From assembly GCA_017993235.1 (NCBI GenBank), contig JAGONC010000010.1:19085-83084 (forward strand): DNA of 64,000 nucleotides, read 5' to 3'. Below the pieces are notes generated by a model that saw nothing but the letters and a program-made list of their open reading frames with translations, searched no databases and had not been told where the DNA came from. The translations under genes were made by a program, and so were the position numbers. Below are positions 10,257 to 19,015 of the stretch, in pieces (positions within the stretch are counted from its first letter, which is position 1; each line of letters starts with the position of its first letter). This stretch comes from Lentimicrobiaceae bacterium. GTDB taxonomy: Bacteria > Bacteroidota > Bacteroidia > Bacteroidales > JAGONC01.

Positions 10257-10396
10257 ACTGAGGTACTTACGCATCAAGGATGCGTAGATTTCCCATCTGC
10301 TTGCCGGAGGTTCGGTGAGCGGATATTTTTGGGTACTTAACTATTTTATCATAATCCCTTTTAGGGAGGAGAATTCTAACATAAAATTTTTAAGCA
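10257..10396 (+). promoter_or_regulatory. Structured 5' leader with terminator-like hairpin (attenuator, riboswitch or small RNA candidate)
   Basis: Three hairpins can be drawn. Hairpin 1 is TACGCATC-AAG-GATGCGTA, a perfect 8-bp stem at 10268-10286. Hairpin 3 is ATCTGCTTGCCG (10295-10306) with CGGTGAGCGGAT (10313-10324), 12 pairs including three G-U, followed by TTTTT at 10326-10330 like an intrinsic terminator. Between them GTAGAT (10284-10289) can pair with ATCTGC (10295-10300) and would break both, as an antiterminator would. The octamer GGTACTTA occurs at 10262-10269 and again at 10332-10339. A purine-rich AGGGAGGAG (10363-10371) lies 25 bases before the ATG, too far to be a normal ribosome site. 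I do not recognise a known riboswitch class. A free-standing small RNA ending near 10330 is the main alternative. Confidence 0.45.
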
Positions 10397-12670
10397 ATGG
10401 CAGAAGAGCAGTTTACTACCAATCCGTCAGAGGAAACCACAAAAACAGAAATCATCGAAGAAACGATTGCCGATGAAGCCTCCTCTTCAGTAGAAGTGAC
10501 TGAAGAGCTACTCTCCCCAGAACCTACCCATTCCCCCATTTTAGATTCCGATGCAACAGGCATCCTATCCTCCGGGGCCGATGAACCGGAAGCAGATGAA
10601 CGATCACAGTCAACCATCATGGCAGATGAATCCATTGAACCGGAAGCCCTGCCGCAGGTTGAGGAATTGCAGGAACAACCTGAAGTGACAGTGGCCGGGA
10701 TGGAGGATAATATTCAGGCTGCAGCAGAAGAAGAAGTTATTCAGCCTGCTCCGGGGGAAGATATTCTGACGACAGCAGAGGAAAATATTCAGGTTGCAGC
10801 AGAAGAAGTTATTCAACCTGCTCCGGGGGATGATATTCACACAACAGCAGAAGAACAGATTCAGACCACAGCAGAGGAAGAATCGGGAGAGGAGGAAGAA
10901 GGTGAGGAAGAAGAAGCTGAAGCAGCAGTAGAGGCCGATGAGGAGTCGCTAAAGCATATTAATGAACTTTCCAAGGAACAACTGGTGGAACTGCTGGAGG
11001 AGACCGTTAGGGAATCCGATATCAATAAAATCAAAACCGATGTTGCTCTGATCAAGGTAGCCTTCCTGCGACTGAGCAAAGAATATAAGGATCAACACCT
11101 CGAAAAGTACATCCGGGAGGATGATGAAAAAAGCGAACGCGCGGTGACCGAAGATCCTCTGGACCTGCGCTTTGAGCAGGCTTTCGAAACCTATAAAATC
11201 AATAAAGCCAAATATACCGAAGTCCAGGAACAGATTAAACTGAAAAACCTGCAGGAAAAAATCAAGATTCTGGATGAATTAAAAGAACTGATCAATTCAG
11301 AGGAAACCCTCAAGAAAACCTATGATCACTTCAGAACACTTCAGGATCAATGGAAAGAAATTGGTATGGTGCCAAAAGCCGAGGTGAATAACCTCTGGCA
11401 AAATTACCATTTCCTGGTGGAGAGGTTTTTTGATAAGGTAAAGATAAACAAGGAGTTAAAGGACCTCGACCTCCGAAAGAACCTTGAGGCGAAAATCAAA
11501 CTCTGTGAGAAGGCAGAAGAATTGTTGCTGGAAACCTCAATCCTCAGGTCTTTTAAACAGCTCCAAAAATATCACGAAGAGTGGAAAGAAATCGGTCCTG
11601 TGGCCCAGGATAAAAAAGATGAGATCTGGGAACGGTTCAAGACCGCTACGGACAAGATCAATGACCGTCGCAGGGAACATTACCGAAAACTTCAGGAGGA
11701 ACAACAGGAGAATTATACAACAAAACTTGCCCTGTGTGAAAAAGCAGAGCAAATTGCAGCCATTCGGAACAATTCGCTGAACGATTGGCAAAATACGACA
11801 CAGGAAATATCCGAACTCCTGAAGATATGGAGATCGATTGGACCTGCTGGTAAAAAGATGAACGATAAGATCTGGGAGCGATTCAAGACATCCCTGGATA
11901 CTTATTTTTCAGAAAAGAAGGAATATTTTGGCAAGGTTAAGGATCAACAGATCCATAATTATAACCTGAAACTGGACCTGTGTGTGCAGGCAGAGGCACT
12001 GAAGAACAATATGGATTGGAGGAAGACCACTCAGGACCTCATCCAGCTTCAGAAAGAGTGGAAGGAAATAGGTCCTGTTCCACGCAAGCATGCAAACCGA
12101 ATTTGGAAACGATTCCGCGCTGCCTGCGACGAATTTTTTGCCAGGAAATCCAATTATTTTTCCTCCATCCAGAAACAGGAGGAAGAAAACCTGCAACTGA
12201 AGCTTAACCTGATCAAAAAGGTACAGGATTACGAGCTCACAGGAAACAAGAGCGATGACTTGCAGGTCATCAAGGAAATGCAGCGGGAATGGATGGAAAT
12301 CGGGCATGTGCCGATGAAGGAAAAAGATAGACTGCAGAATGATTTCCGCACGGCGATCAACAAACACCTTGATAAACTCAAGATCGATGCCATGGAGATC
12401 AGTACACTTTCCTTTAAAGCTCACTATGAATCGGTCAGGGATGATCCTGACGCTAACCGTATCCTGAGCAAGGAAAGAGGAACGCTGGTCAACAAACTCA
12501 GCAAGCTTAAGGAAGATATAGCCCTTTGGGAAAACAATATCGGATTCCTCGCTGATTCAAAAAATGCCCAGATCCTCAGGAAGGAATTTGAAAAGAAAAT
12601 TGATAACGCCAAAAAGGAACAGGCCATCCTGGAGGCAAAGATCAAGATTTTGAACGGGCAACGGTCATGA
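10397..12670 (+). CDS. DUF349 repeat protein with acidic repetitive N-terminus
   Basis: A 757-residue cytoplasmic protein; no signal peptide is seen. Residues of about 1-190 are strongly acidic and repetitive (Glu, Thr, Ala, Pro) and look disordered. Residues of about 275-660 hold five DUF349 repeats of about 70 residues each, marked by W(K/R/M)xIGxV-x7-IWxRF: QWKEIGMVPK, EWKEIGPVAQ, IWRSIGPAGK, EWKEIGPVPR and EWMEIGHVPM. The C-terminal 100 residues are predicted coiled coil. DUF349 proteins are helical and of uncertain role; I assign no function. The gene stands alone behind a structured leader, which suggests post-transcriptional control. The length of the acidic arm is unusual to my eye. 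Confidence 0.85.
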   Translation: MAEEQFTTNPSEETTKTEIIEETIADEASSSVEVTEELLSPEPTHSPILDSDATGILSSGADEPEADERSQSTIMADESIEPEALPQVEELQEQPEVTVAGMEDNIQAAAEEEVIQPAPGEDILTTAEENIQVAAEEVIQPAPGDDIHTTAEEQIQTTAEEESGEEEEGEEEEAEAAVEADEESLKHINELSKEQLVELLEETVRESDINKIKTDVALIKVAFLRLSKEYKDQHLEKYIREDDEKSERAVTEDPLDLRFEQAFETYKINKAKYTEVQEQIKLKNLQEKIKILDELKELINSEETLKKTYDHFRTLQDQWKEIGMVPKAEVNNLWQNYHFLVERFFDKVKINKELKDLDLRKNLEAKIKLCEKAEELLLETSILRSFKQLQKYHEEWKEIGPVAQDKKDEIWERFKTATDKINDRRREHYRKLQEEQQENYTTKLALCEKAEQIAAIRNNSLNDWQNTTQEISELLKIWRSIGPAGKKMNDKIWERFKTSLDTYFSEKKEYFGKVKDQQIHNYNLKLDLCVQAEALKNNMDWRKTTQDLIQLQKEWKEIGPVPRKHANRIWKRFRAACDEFFARKSNYFSSIQKQEEENLQLKLNLIKKVQDYELTGNKSDDLQVIKEMQREWMEIGHVPMKEKDRLQNDFRTAINKHLDKLKIDAMEISTLSFKAHYESVRDDPDANRILSKERGTLVNKLSKLKEDIALWENNIGFLADSKNAQILRKEFEKKIDNAKKEQAILEAKIKILNGQRS
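10706..10872 (+). repeat. 72-bp in-frame tandem repeat inside the DUF349 gene
   Basis: Two units 72 bases apart (anchors GAAGTTATTCA at 10733 and 10805) encode EEVIQPAPGEDILTTAEEN and EEVIQPAPGDDIHTTAEEQ. Partial units flank both sides. The period is exactly 24 codons, so the copies are in frame and copy number could vary without breaking the gene. Confidence 0.8.
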
Positions 12671-12777
12671 GGTTAAATGAGGTAGTCATCGTGGAAGCAA
12701 TGACTGCCCTTGTTCGGGAGGAGGATCACCTGTTACGGAAGTACCCCAGGTAGGCCAGGATCAGCAACTCCATTCCC

Positions 12778-15639
12778 ATGAAAAAATTTTTTAAAATCCT
12801 AGGCATTACGATCGGAATCATCATTGTCCTGTTGATCCTGCTTCCGGTGATCTTCAAAGGACAATTGATTGACTTTGCCCGCAAGCAGATCAATAACCGG
12901 TTAAATGCAACCGTTACATTCACCGGTGGACATGTATCCCTTTTGAGGAGCTTCCCGCTGGTGACCATGAAACTCGATACGTTTGTCATCGCCGGGAAGG
13001 ACAGGTTTGCAGACGACACACTGATCAATGCCCCTTCACTGACCCTGGCTTTTAACCTGATAAGCCTGTTCGGTGACCAGTATGAAATTGTGAAGATCAG
13101 GATGGAAGATCCGGTCATCCTGCTCAGGGTCACTCAAGAGGGTTTGGTTAACTGGGATATCCTGAAGGAGGATGAAGCACCCGGTGAAGCGTTGGAAGCC
13201 GTGGCCGGAAAGGAAGACACTTCATCCTACGTTCTGGAATTGCGCAACGTCGATCTTCTTCGTGCTCATCTGACCTACCGGGATGAGAGCGTGGATATGG
13301 TCATTATGGCAGATCGGATGTGGCTGATGCTTTCGGGGGATTATGCGCAGGATCAGACCAACATCACGGCCTCCGCGAAAATGGAAGAGCTTTCGATTGC
13401 TTACGCAGACCTGCCGATTCTGCAAAAAGTTACCGCAGATCTCTCCACGGTCATCCATGCTGACTTTATTAACGAGAAGTACACGTTCAGCCAGTCAAAT
13501 GTCATCTTGAATGAAATCCCGATCACGATCGAAGGGTATTGGGCTGAACCGGAGGATCAGGTTGAGGTGGACCTCCGTTTCAAAACCGGCAAAAGCGATT
13601 TCAAAGGATTCCTGTCGTTGATCCCGGCCATTTACGCAAAGGATTTTGATCAGATCCGGACGTCGGGTAATCTGGAGATGGATGGTTTTATCCTTGGGAA
13701 ATACACCGAGGAATCCTTGCCTTCCTTTGGACTGAAGATGAAGATCACCGGGGGGATGTTTCAATACCCCGATCTCCCGGCAAACGTATCCGACATCCGG
13801 CTTGAAGCATCTTTGGATAATCCTGGCGGGACAATGGATAATACGGTCATATCTGTCGACCCGCTTCACCTGGCCGTAGCCGGTAATCCGGTGGATGCAA
13901 GCCTGTCGGTCCGTCAGCCTGTTTCCGATCCCGATATCCAGGCAACGGTAAAGGGAAAGATTGATCTGGGAGCTGTTCAGAAGGTATTCCCACTGGATCC
14001 CCATCAGCAGTTATCAGGCAGGGTCAGTGCCGATATTACCATCAAGGGCAGAATGTCGGATTTTGAACAGAAAAATTTCCAGAAAGTCATTGCCAACGGT
14101 ACGCTGGATGCAGATGGAGTTGTGATCAGGCTGTCGTCTGCCAGCCAGCCTGTCGGGATTGATAAAGCATTGCTGGAAGTACGGCCTGAAAAGATCCAGG
14201 TTGCTGATCTTGCTGTAAACTATGGATCCAGTGATCTACACGCCCAGGGCTACCTTGAAAATTACATCCCGTATCTGTTGGACGGAAAAGTTCTGTCGGG
14301 TCAGTTCAGTACAACGTCACAATTTATTGACCTGGACTCGCTTCTAACGGACCTGGCACCCTCCACACCCGATTCACGGGCATCAATCCCGGATACCGGT
14401 GCCCTGACCTTAAAGGTACCTTCCAATCTTGACCTTTCCTTGCAAGTAGGGTGTGATCGGCTGAATTACAATGCAATTACGGTTGATCATGCCGGGGGAA
14501 GGATCATGATACAGGACAGTGAGCTCAAAATCAGGGATCTGAAGATGGATCTTCTGGGGGGATCCATTGCATTGGATGGCCTTTACTCTGCACGGGACAC
14601 TGATCTGGCTGGAGTGCAACTGTCGCTGAAACTGCTCGGATTTGATGTTCAGCAGGCCTACAATTCACTTCAGATGATTCACACGTTTGCCCCCATAGCG
14701 CAGAAAACAAAGGGCAGCTTTTCTGCAGGTTTAAGCCTTTCAGCCGGGCTCAACAAACGGTTGAGACCGGTCCTGGGTAGTCTCTCCAGTACGGGAAACC
14801 TGGCATCCTCCAGGATTGTGATTGAGGATGTGCAGGTCTTTAACCAAATTGCAGAGACATTGAAAATCGAAAAGCTTAAAAATGCCACCATCGATGCCCT
14901 TAATTTCTCCTTTGAGATTCTGGAAGGGAAAGCACATGTCAGGCAATTTCCTTTTACCATGGGTTCCATACATGCAACTCTGAGTGGTTATACCTCACTG
15001 GATCAACAGATCAACTTTATTCTAGCCCTTGAAATACCCCGATCAGAATTCGGGAGCCATTTCAATGAAGTGATGGACAACCTGACCAGCCAAATCCAAA
15101 AGACGGACCTGGACCTGAAGATGGTGGATCAGGTGAATGTGGATGTGGTCATTGGTGGAACCATAACACGTCCCACGATCAACATCGGATTGAAGGAAGC
15201 TATGGTGAATGTGGTCGATGAGATTAAGGCACAGGTGGAGGAGGAGTTACAGGAAAAGAAGGAAGAGGCGGAAGCCAGGCTCAGGGAAGAGACTGAGAAG
15301 ACGATTGCCAGGGTGGATGCTCAGGCTCAGCTGCTGATCCAGGAAGCCGAAAAAAAGGCCTTCGAGATCAAATCGCTGGCTCGTCAGTCTGCAGATAAGA
15401 TCCGCATGGAAGCGGATTCCGCTGCCGTCAGGATGGTGGAAGAGGGGAAAAAGAAGGGTAAGGTTGCTGAGGTTGCTGCCACAGCTGCAGCTGCCCAGCT
15501 GAAAAAGGAGGCTGATAAACAGGCAGATGCGCTTATCGCTGAAGCTGACCAGCGGGCTGACGCCATCATCCGTGAAGCCCGTGACAAAGCTGACAGAATG
15601 AAGCAGGAAGTCCGTACGAAATTTGGCTTAACGGATTAG
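12778..15639 (+). CDS. AsmA family protein with long C-terminal coiled coil
   Basis: A 953-residue envelope protein. An N-terminal membrane anchor, about residues 8-28 (a Gly/Ile/Val/Leu run), is followed by the AsmA start signature (ARKQINNRLNATVTFTGGHV, then SLLRSFPLVTMKLDTFVI). The long middle section, about 50-800, is beta-rich as in AsmA/TamB-like proteins, which are thought to bridge the periplasm or influence outer-membrane assembly and lipid traffic. Residues of about 810-945 switch to a charged Ala/Glu/Lys heptad region (EELQEKKEEAEARLREETEK and onward), an uncommon addition for the family. The ATG at 12778 is chosen because the anchor follows directly. The 107 bases before it hold no gene. 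Its partner is unknown. Confidence 0.82.
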   Translation: MKKFFKILGITIGIIIVLLILLPVIFKGQLIDFARKQINNRLNATVTFTGGHVSLLRSFPLVTMKLDTFVIAGKDRFADDTLINAPSLTLAFNLISLFGDQYEIVKIRMEDPVILLRVTQEGLVNWDILKEDEAPGEALEAVAGKEDTSSYVLELRNVDLLRAHLTYRDESVDMVIMADRMWLMLSGDYAQDQTNITASAKMEELSIAYADLPILQKVTADLSTVIHADFINEKYTFSQSNVILNEIPITIEGYWAEPEDQVEVDLRFKTGKSDFKGFLSLIPAIYAKDFDQIRTSGNLEMDGFILGKYTEESLPSFGLKMKITGGMFQYPDLPANVSDIRLEASLDNPGGTMDNTVISVDPLHLAVAGNPVDASLSVRQPVSDPDIQATVKGKIDLGAVQKVFPLDPHQQLSGRVSADITIKGRMSDFEQKNFQKVIANGTLDADGVVIRLSSASQPVGIDKALLEVRPEKIQVADLAVNYGSSDLHAQGYLENYIPYLLDGKVLSGQFSTTSQFIDLDSLLTDLAPSTPDSRASIPDTGALTLKVPSNLDLSLQVGCDRLNYNAITVDHAGGRIMIQDSELKIRDLKMDLLGGSIALDGLYSARDTDLAGVQLSLKLLGFDVQQAYNSLQMIHTFAPIAQKTKGSFSAGLSLSAGLNKRLRPVLGSLSSTGNLASSRIVIEDVQVFNQIAETLKIEKLKNATIDALNFSFEILEGKAHVRQFPFTMGSIHATLSGYTSLDQQINFILALEIPRSEFGSHFNEVMDNLTSQIQKTDLDLKMVDQVNVDVVIGGTITRPTINIGLKEAMVNVVDEIKAQVEEELQEKKEEAEARLREETEKTIARVDAQAQLLIQEAEKKAFEIKSLARQSADKIRMEADSAAVRMVEEGKKKGKVAEVAATAAAAQLKKEADKQADALIAEADQRADAIIREARDKADRMKQEVRTKFGLTD

Positions 15640-15736
15640 TTCTCAACAGATTTATAAGGATCTGATTGCTGGTTCTCATTGTTAAATTTTGTTAAAAAGA
15701 GGATCAACCTTTTCTGGATTTTTTTCGAAATTCCTT

Positions 15737-15743
15737 TATTTTG
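15737..15743 (+). promoter_or_regulatory. Candidate -7 element of the gldA operon
   Basis: TATTTTG is one base short of TAnnTTTG and lies 23 bases before the gldA ATG. The 126-base gap also carries AT-rich GTTAAATTTTGTTAAAA at 15681-15697. Confidence 0.35.
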
Positions 15744-15765
15744 CACTTAATTTAATCTAAGGACT

Positions 15766-16695
15766 ATGGATATTGTCGTTGAAAATTTTACAAAGAAATA
15801 CGGAACCCAGAAGGCAGTTGACAATATTTCCTTTGTGGTCAAGGCAGGGGAGGTACTTGGTTTTCTGGGTCCGAACGGAGCGGGCAAGACCACGACCATG
15901 AAGGCCATCACCACTTTTTTTGCTCCTACATCGGGCGATATTCGGATTGGTAATGTATCGGTCAGGGAAGATCCGGAAGAAATAAAAAAGCATATTGGCT
16001 ATCTTCCTGAAAATAACCCACTTTATACCGATCTGCCTGTGATTGATTACCTGAAATTTGTCGCAGGATTGTACATGATTCCCAGGCCGAAGGTCAGGGA
16101 GAAGATACTGGAGATGGTCGATCTGTGCGGGCTTGAAGGAGAGAAGCATAAGAAGATCGGAGAGCTGTCGAAGGGATACAAGCAGCGTGTTGGACTGGCC
16201 CAGGCACTGATCCATGACCCGGATGTACTGATCCTGGATGAGCCCACTGCCGGTCTGGATCCGAACCAGATCGTCGAGATCCGTGAGTTGATCAAAAAGA
16301 TCGGTAGGCAAAAAACGGTCATTCTGAGTTCCCATATCCTGGCGGAGGTTGAAGCGACCTGCGACAGGATATTGATCATTAACAGGGGGAAGATCGTTGC
16401 CGACGGCACACCTGCCACTCTGCGGCAAAGGGCACAGGGTGCGGAGATCCTGAAAGTGACCATTGAAGGTGGCGAAAGGAATGAAGTGTACAGGGCGCTA
16501 AAGGCATTGCCCTCTGTCGACCTGGTGGATCTGGTTAAAGACGAATCCGATGGATTTGAGGTTCACAGCAAGCGCGACCAGTCTTCCAGGAAGGCGGTAT
16601 TTCAGCTCTGCGTCACCCAAAAATGGTTTCTGACCGAAATGACCCTGTACCAGACCAAACTGGAAGATGTTTTCCGTGAATTGACAATGAACTGA
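15766..16695 (+). CDS. gldA: ABC transporter ATP-binding protein GldA
   Basis: A 309-residue ATPase for an ABC-2 exporter. Seen: Walker A GPNGAGKTT (35-43), Q-loop region, signature LSKGYKQR (134-141), Walker B LILDEPTAGLD (155-165) and switch histidine H190. The C-terminal 80 residues form the accessory region usual in this family. It is followed by permease gldF (44 bases) and gldG, the arrangement known for the transporter needed for gliding in Flavobacterium johnsoniae. In non-gliding Bacteroidota the same genes exist and their cargo is unknown, so gliding itself should not be assumed. The identification rests on sequence wording plus the two following genes. Confidence 0.88.
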   Translation: MDIVVENFTKKYGTQKAVDNISFVVKAGEVLGFLGPNGAGKTTTMKAITTFFAPTSGDIRIGNVSVREDPEEIKKHIGYLPENNPLYTDLPVIDYLKFVAGLYMIPRPKVREKILEMVDLCGLEGEKHKKIGELSKGYKQRVGLAQALIHDPDVLILDEPTAGLDPNQIVEIRELIKKIGRQKTVILSSHILAEVEATCDRILIINRGKIVADGTPATLRQRAQGAEILKVTIEGGERNEVYRALKALPSVDLVDLVKDESDGFEVHSKRDQSSRKAVFQLCVTQKWFLTEMTLYQTKLEDVFRELTMN

Positions 16696-16739
16696 TCCAT
16701 ATGTATTACCTATCATTCAATAACTGATACGAATAATCT

Positions 16740-17468
16740 ATGAAAAAAATTTGGGTGATCACCACCAAAGAACTCAGCACCTTTTTTGACTCGCTGATGG
16801 CTTATATCATGCTGGTCCTTTTCCTGGGCTTCAGCGGTTTTTTTACATGGATCTATGGTGCAGATGTTTTTCTTGTCAACCAGGCCAGCCTGCAATCCTT
16901 TTTCGGCATTGCCTACTGGACCCTGTTTTTCTTCATTCCGGCCCTGACCATGCGCATGATGGCTGAAGAAAAAAGATCCGGCACCATCGAACTGTTGTTG
17001 ACCCGACCGGTGAGCGACTGGCAGGTGGTGGCCGGGAAATTCCTGGCGACCTTCATGTTGATCCTGGTTGCCCTGTTGCTGACGCTACCGTATTACATCA
17101 CGGTCTCCTCACTGGGACCGGTGGATCATGGGGCGGTCTGGACCGGATATCTGGGGCTGCTGCTGATGAGTGGGGCCTACATCAGCATCGGTTTATTTGC
17201 CAGCAGCATTTCATCCAATCAGATCGTGGGATTCCTGCTTGCTCTTTTCATCGGGATCTTCTTCCACATCATTTTTGAAGTGCTGGCTGCCAATATTTCC
17301 GGATTTTTCGGAAACCTGTTCTCTTACCTCAGTATGTCATCCCATTATGAATCCATCGCGAGGGGAGTGATCGACACCAAGGATCTGATCTACTTCCTGA
17401 GCATCATTTTTATTGGACTCATCGCGACAGAGGCAGTATTATCCAGACGTAACATTGCGGAAAATTAA
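16740..17468 (+). CDS. gldF: ABC-2 type permease GldF
   Basis: A 242-residue inner-membrane permease with about six membrane segments. The first lies near residues 20-40 (AYIMLVLFLGFSGFFTWIYG). The loop AEEKRSGTIELLLTRPVSDW, next to segment 2-3, is the typical ABC-2 coupling-helix motif. The protein ends in a short cytoplasmic tail, LSRRNIAEN. It pairs with GldA (ATPase) and the following GldG. The ATG at 16740 starts MKKIWVITTKELSTFF, the normal family N-terminus. It is 26 bases from gldG. Confidence 0.87.
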   Translation: MKKIWVITTKELSTFFDSLMAYIMLVLFLGFSGFFTWIYGADVFLVNQASLQSFFGIAYWTLFFFIPALTMRMMAEEKRSGTIELLLTRPVSDWQVVAGKFLATFMLILVALLLTLPYYITVSSLGPVDHGAVWTGYLGLLLMSGAYISIGLFASSISSNQIVGFLLALFIGIFFHIIFEVLAANISGFFGNLFSYLSMSSHYESIARGVIDTKDLIYFLSIIFIGLIATEAVLSRRNIAEN

Positions 17469-17494
17469 TGGACAGATAAATTAGCGTTGAAGAA

Positions 17495-19015
17495 ATGAAA
17501 AAAACGAAAAAATCTTTCCTTTACCAGATCCTGTTGATCGCAGGTGTTCTGGTACTAGTCAATATCCTATCCGACAGCTACTTCATGCGGCTCGATCTGA
17601 CCTCCGATAACCGGTACACACTCAGCAAGGCCACGCGGAACATCCTTCGGAACCTGGATGAGCCCGTGACGGTGACGGCCTATTTTACGGAGGATCTGCC
17701 GCCACAGATGGTAAAGATCAAAAAGGATTTCAAGGAGCTGCTGATTGAATATACCAATATCTCGAAGGGTAATGTCGTGTATGAATTCATCGATCCGGCA
17801 AAGGATGAGCAGACGGAAGTGAAAGCCCAGCAGCGGGGCATACAGCCGGTTTTGATCAATGCCCGTGAAAAAGACCAGATCAAGCAGCAGAAGGCTTACC
17901 TGGGAGCTGTGGTTCAGATGGGAGAGCAATCGGATGTCATCCCATTCCTGCAGCAGGAGTCGGCTATGGAATTTGCCCTTTCGTCCAGCATCAAGAAGCT
18001 GTCGATCCGGGAAAAGCCGGTGATCGGCATGATACAGGGCCATGGCGAACCTTCGATCGGTGCCATGCCGCAGGTGATGGGACAGCTGAACATCCTCAAT
18101 GCAATTGAGCCTGTTTACCTGAATGATACATCGGATGCGATGAGCAAGTACCGGACGGTCGCGATCGTAGCACCCTCCGATACCTTCCCTGCAAACCACC
18201 TCAGGCAGTTGGATGCATTCCTGGCCAGAGGCGGCAATCTCTACATTGCCCTGAACCGCGTAAGTGCGGATTTCAGTACCCTGTACGGAACTGCAGTTAA
18301 TACCGGCCTGGAAACATGGCTTCTCGAAAAAGGGCTTTCAGTCGAGGAAGATTTCATTGTGGATGCCCAGTGTCAATCGGTTGGTGTACGTCAGCAGCAG
18401 GGCATGTACAGCATTACCACACCGGTGAGGTTTCCCTATCTGCCCATCATCAACAAATTTGCGGATCATCCCATCACGGCAGGAATTGAATCGGTTGTAT
18501 TTCCCTTCCTCAGTTCCATCCATTATACTGGTGATTCTTCAGCGACTTTCACCCCGCTTGCCTTTACTTCCGAGAAATCAGGGACCCGTTCTGCACCGTT
18601 ATACCTTGATTTTCAACGGAACTGGACGCAAAATGACTTTCCCATGTCGGCCATTGCCATTGCCGGATTGCTGGAGGGACGGATCGCAGGTAATGCAATA
18701 TCCCGGATCCTGCTGATCACCGACGGTGATTTTGCCGTGAACGGGGAAGGTAATCAGGCTCAGCAGGTACAGCAGGATAACGTGAACCTGATGGTGAATT
18801 CCATTGACTACCTTTCTGACGATACTGGCCTGATCGAACTCAGAACCAAAGGGGTGACATCCCGTCCCCTGGATCAGATCGATGACAGCAAGAAAGGCCT
18901 GTTGAAATATGTCAACTTCCTGTTGCCCATTGTACTGATTGTCATTTATGGAGTCATTCGGTTGCAACGCAGCCGGAATCTCCGCGTAAAAAGAATGGAG
19001 GAAGGCTATGTTTAA
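17495..19015 (+). CDS. gldG: Gliding-associated ABC transporter substrate-binding-like protein GldG
   Basis: A 506-residue membrane protein. Residues of about 8-27 form an N-terminal anchor. A large extracytoplasmic domain of the GldG/ABC-auxiliary type follows, beginning RLDLTSDNRYTLSKATRNIL, with the usual LDEPVTVTAYFTEDLPPQ strand-loop. A second membrane helix lies near residues 472-491 (YVNFLLPIVLIVIYGVIRL), then a basic tail. Known members work with GldA and GldF in one transporter. Its last 8 bases overlap the DUF4340 gene, implying translational coupling. Confidence 0.87.
   Translation: MKKTKKSFLYQILLIAGVLVLVNILSDSYFMRLDLTSDNRYTLSKATRNILRNLDEPVTVTAYFTEDLPPQMVKIKKDFKELLIEYTNISKGNVVYEFIDPAKDEQTEVKAQQRGIQPVLINAREKDQIKQQKAYLGAVVQMGEQSDVIPFLQQESAMEFALSSSIKKLSIREKPVIGMIQGHGEPSIGAMPQVMGQLNILNAIEPVYLNDTSDAMSKYRTVAIVAPSDTFPANHLRQLDAFLARGGNLYIALNRVSADFSTLYGTAVNTGLETWLLEKGLSVEEDFIVDAQCQSVGVRQQQGMYSITTPVRFPYLPIINKFADHPITAGIESVVFPFLSSIHYTGDSSATFTPLAFTSEKSGTRSAPLYLDFQRNWTQNDFPMSAIAIAGLLEGRIAGNAISRILLITDGDFAVNGEGNQAQQVQQDNVNLMVNSIDYLSDDTGLIELRTKGVTSRPLDQIDDSKKGLLKYVNFLLPIVLIVIYGVIRLQRSRNLRVKRMEEGYV

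Noticed and set aside
10706..10872. A possible CRISPR-like array in the DUF349 gene
   Set aside because: The units are 72 bases, in frame, without unique spacers, and encode a clear protein repeat.
13222..14004. Long frames on the minus strand inside the AsmA gene (and similar shadows in rnf, rpoC and ftcD)
   Set aside because: They lie opposite well-supported genes, and their products show no family motifs or signal peptides.
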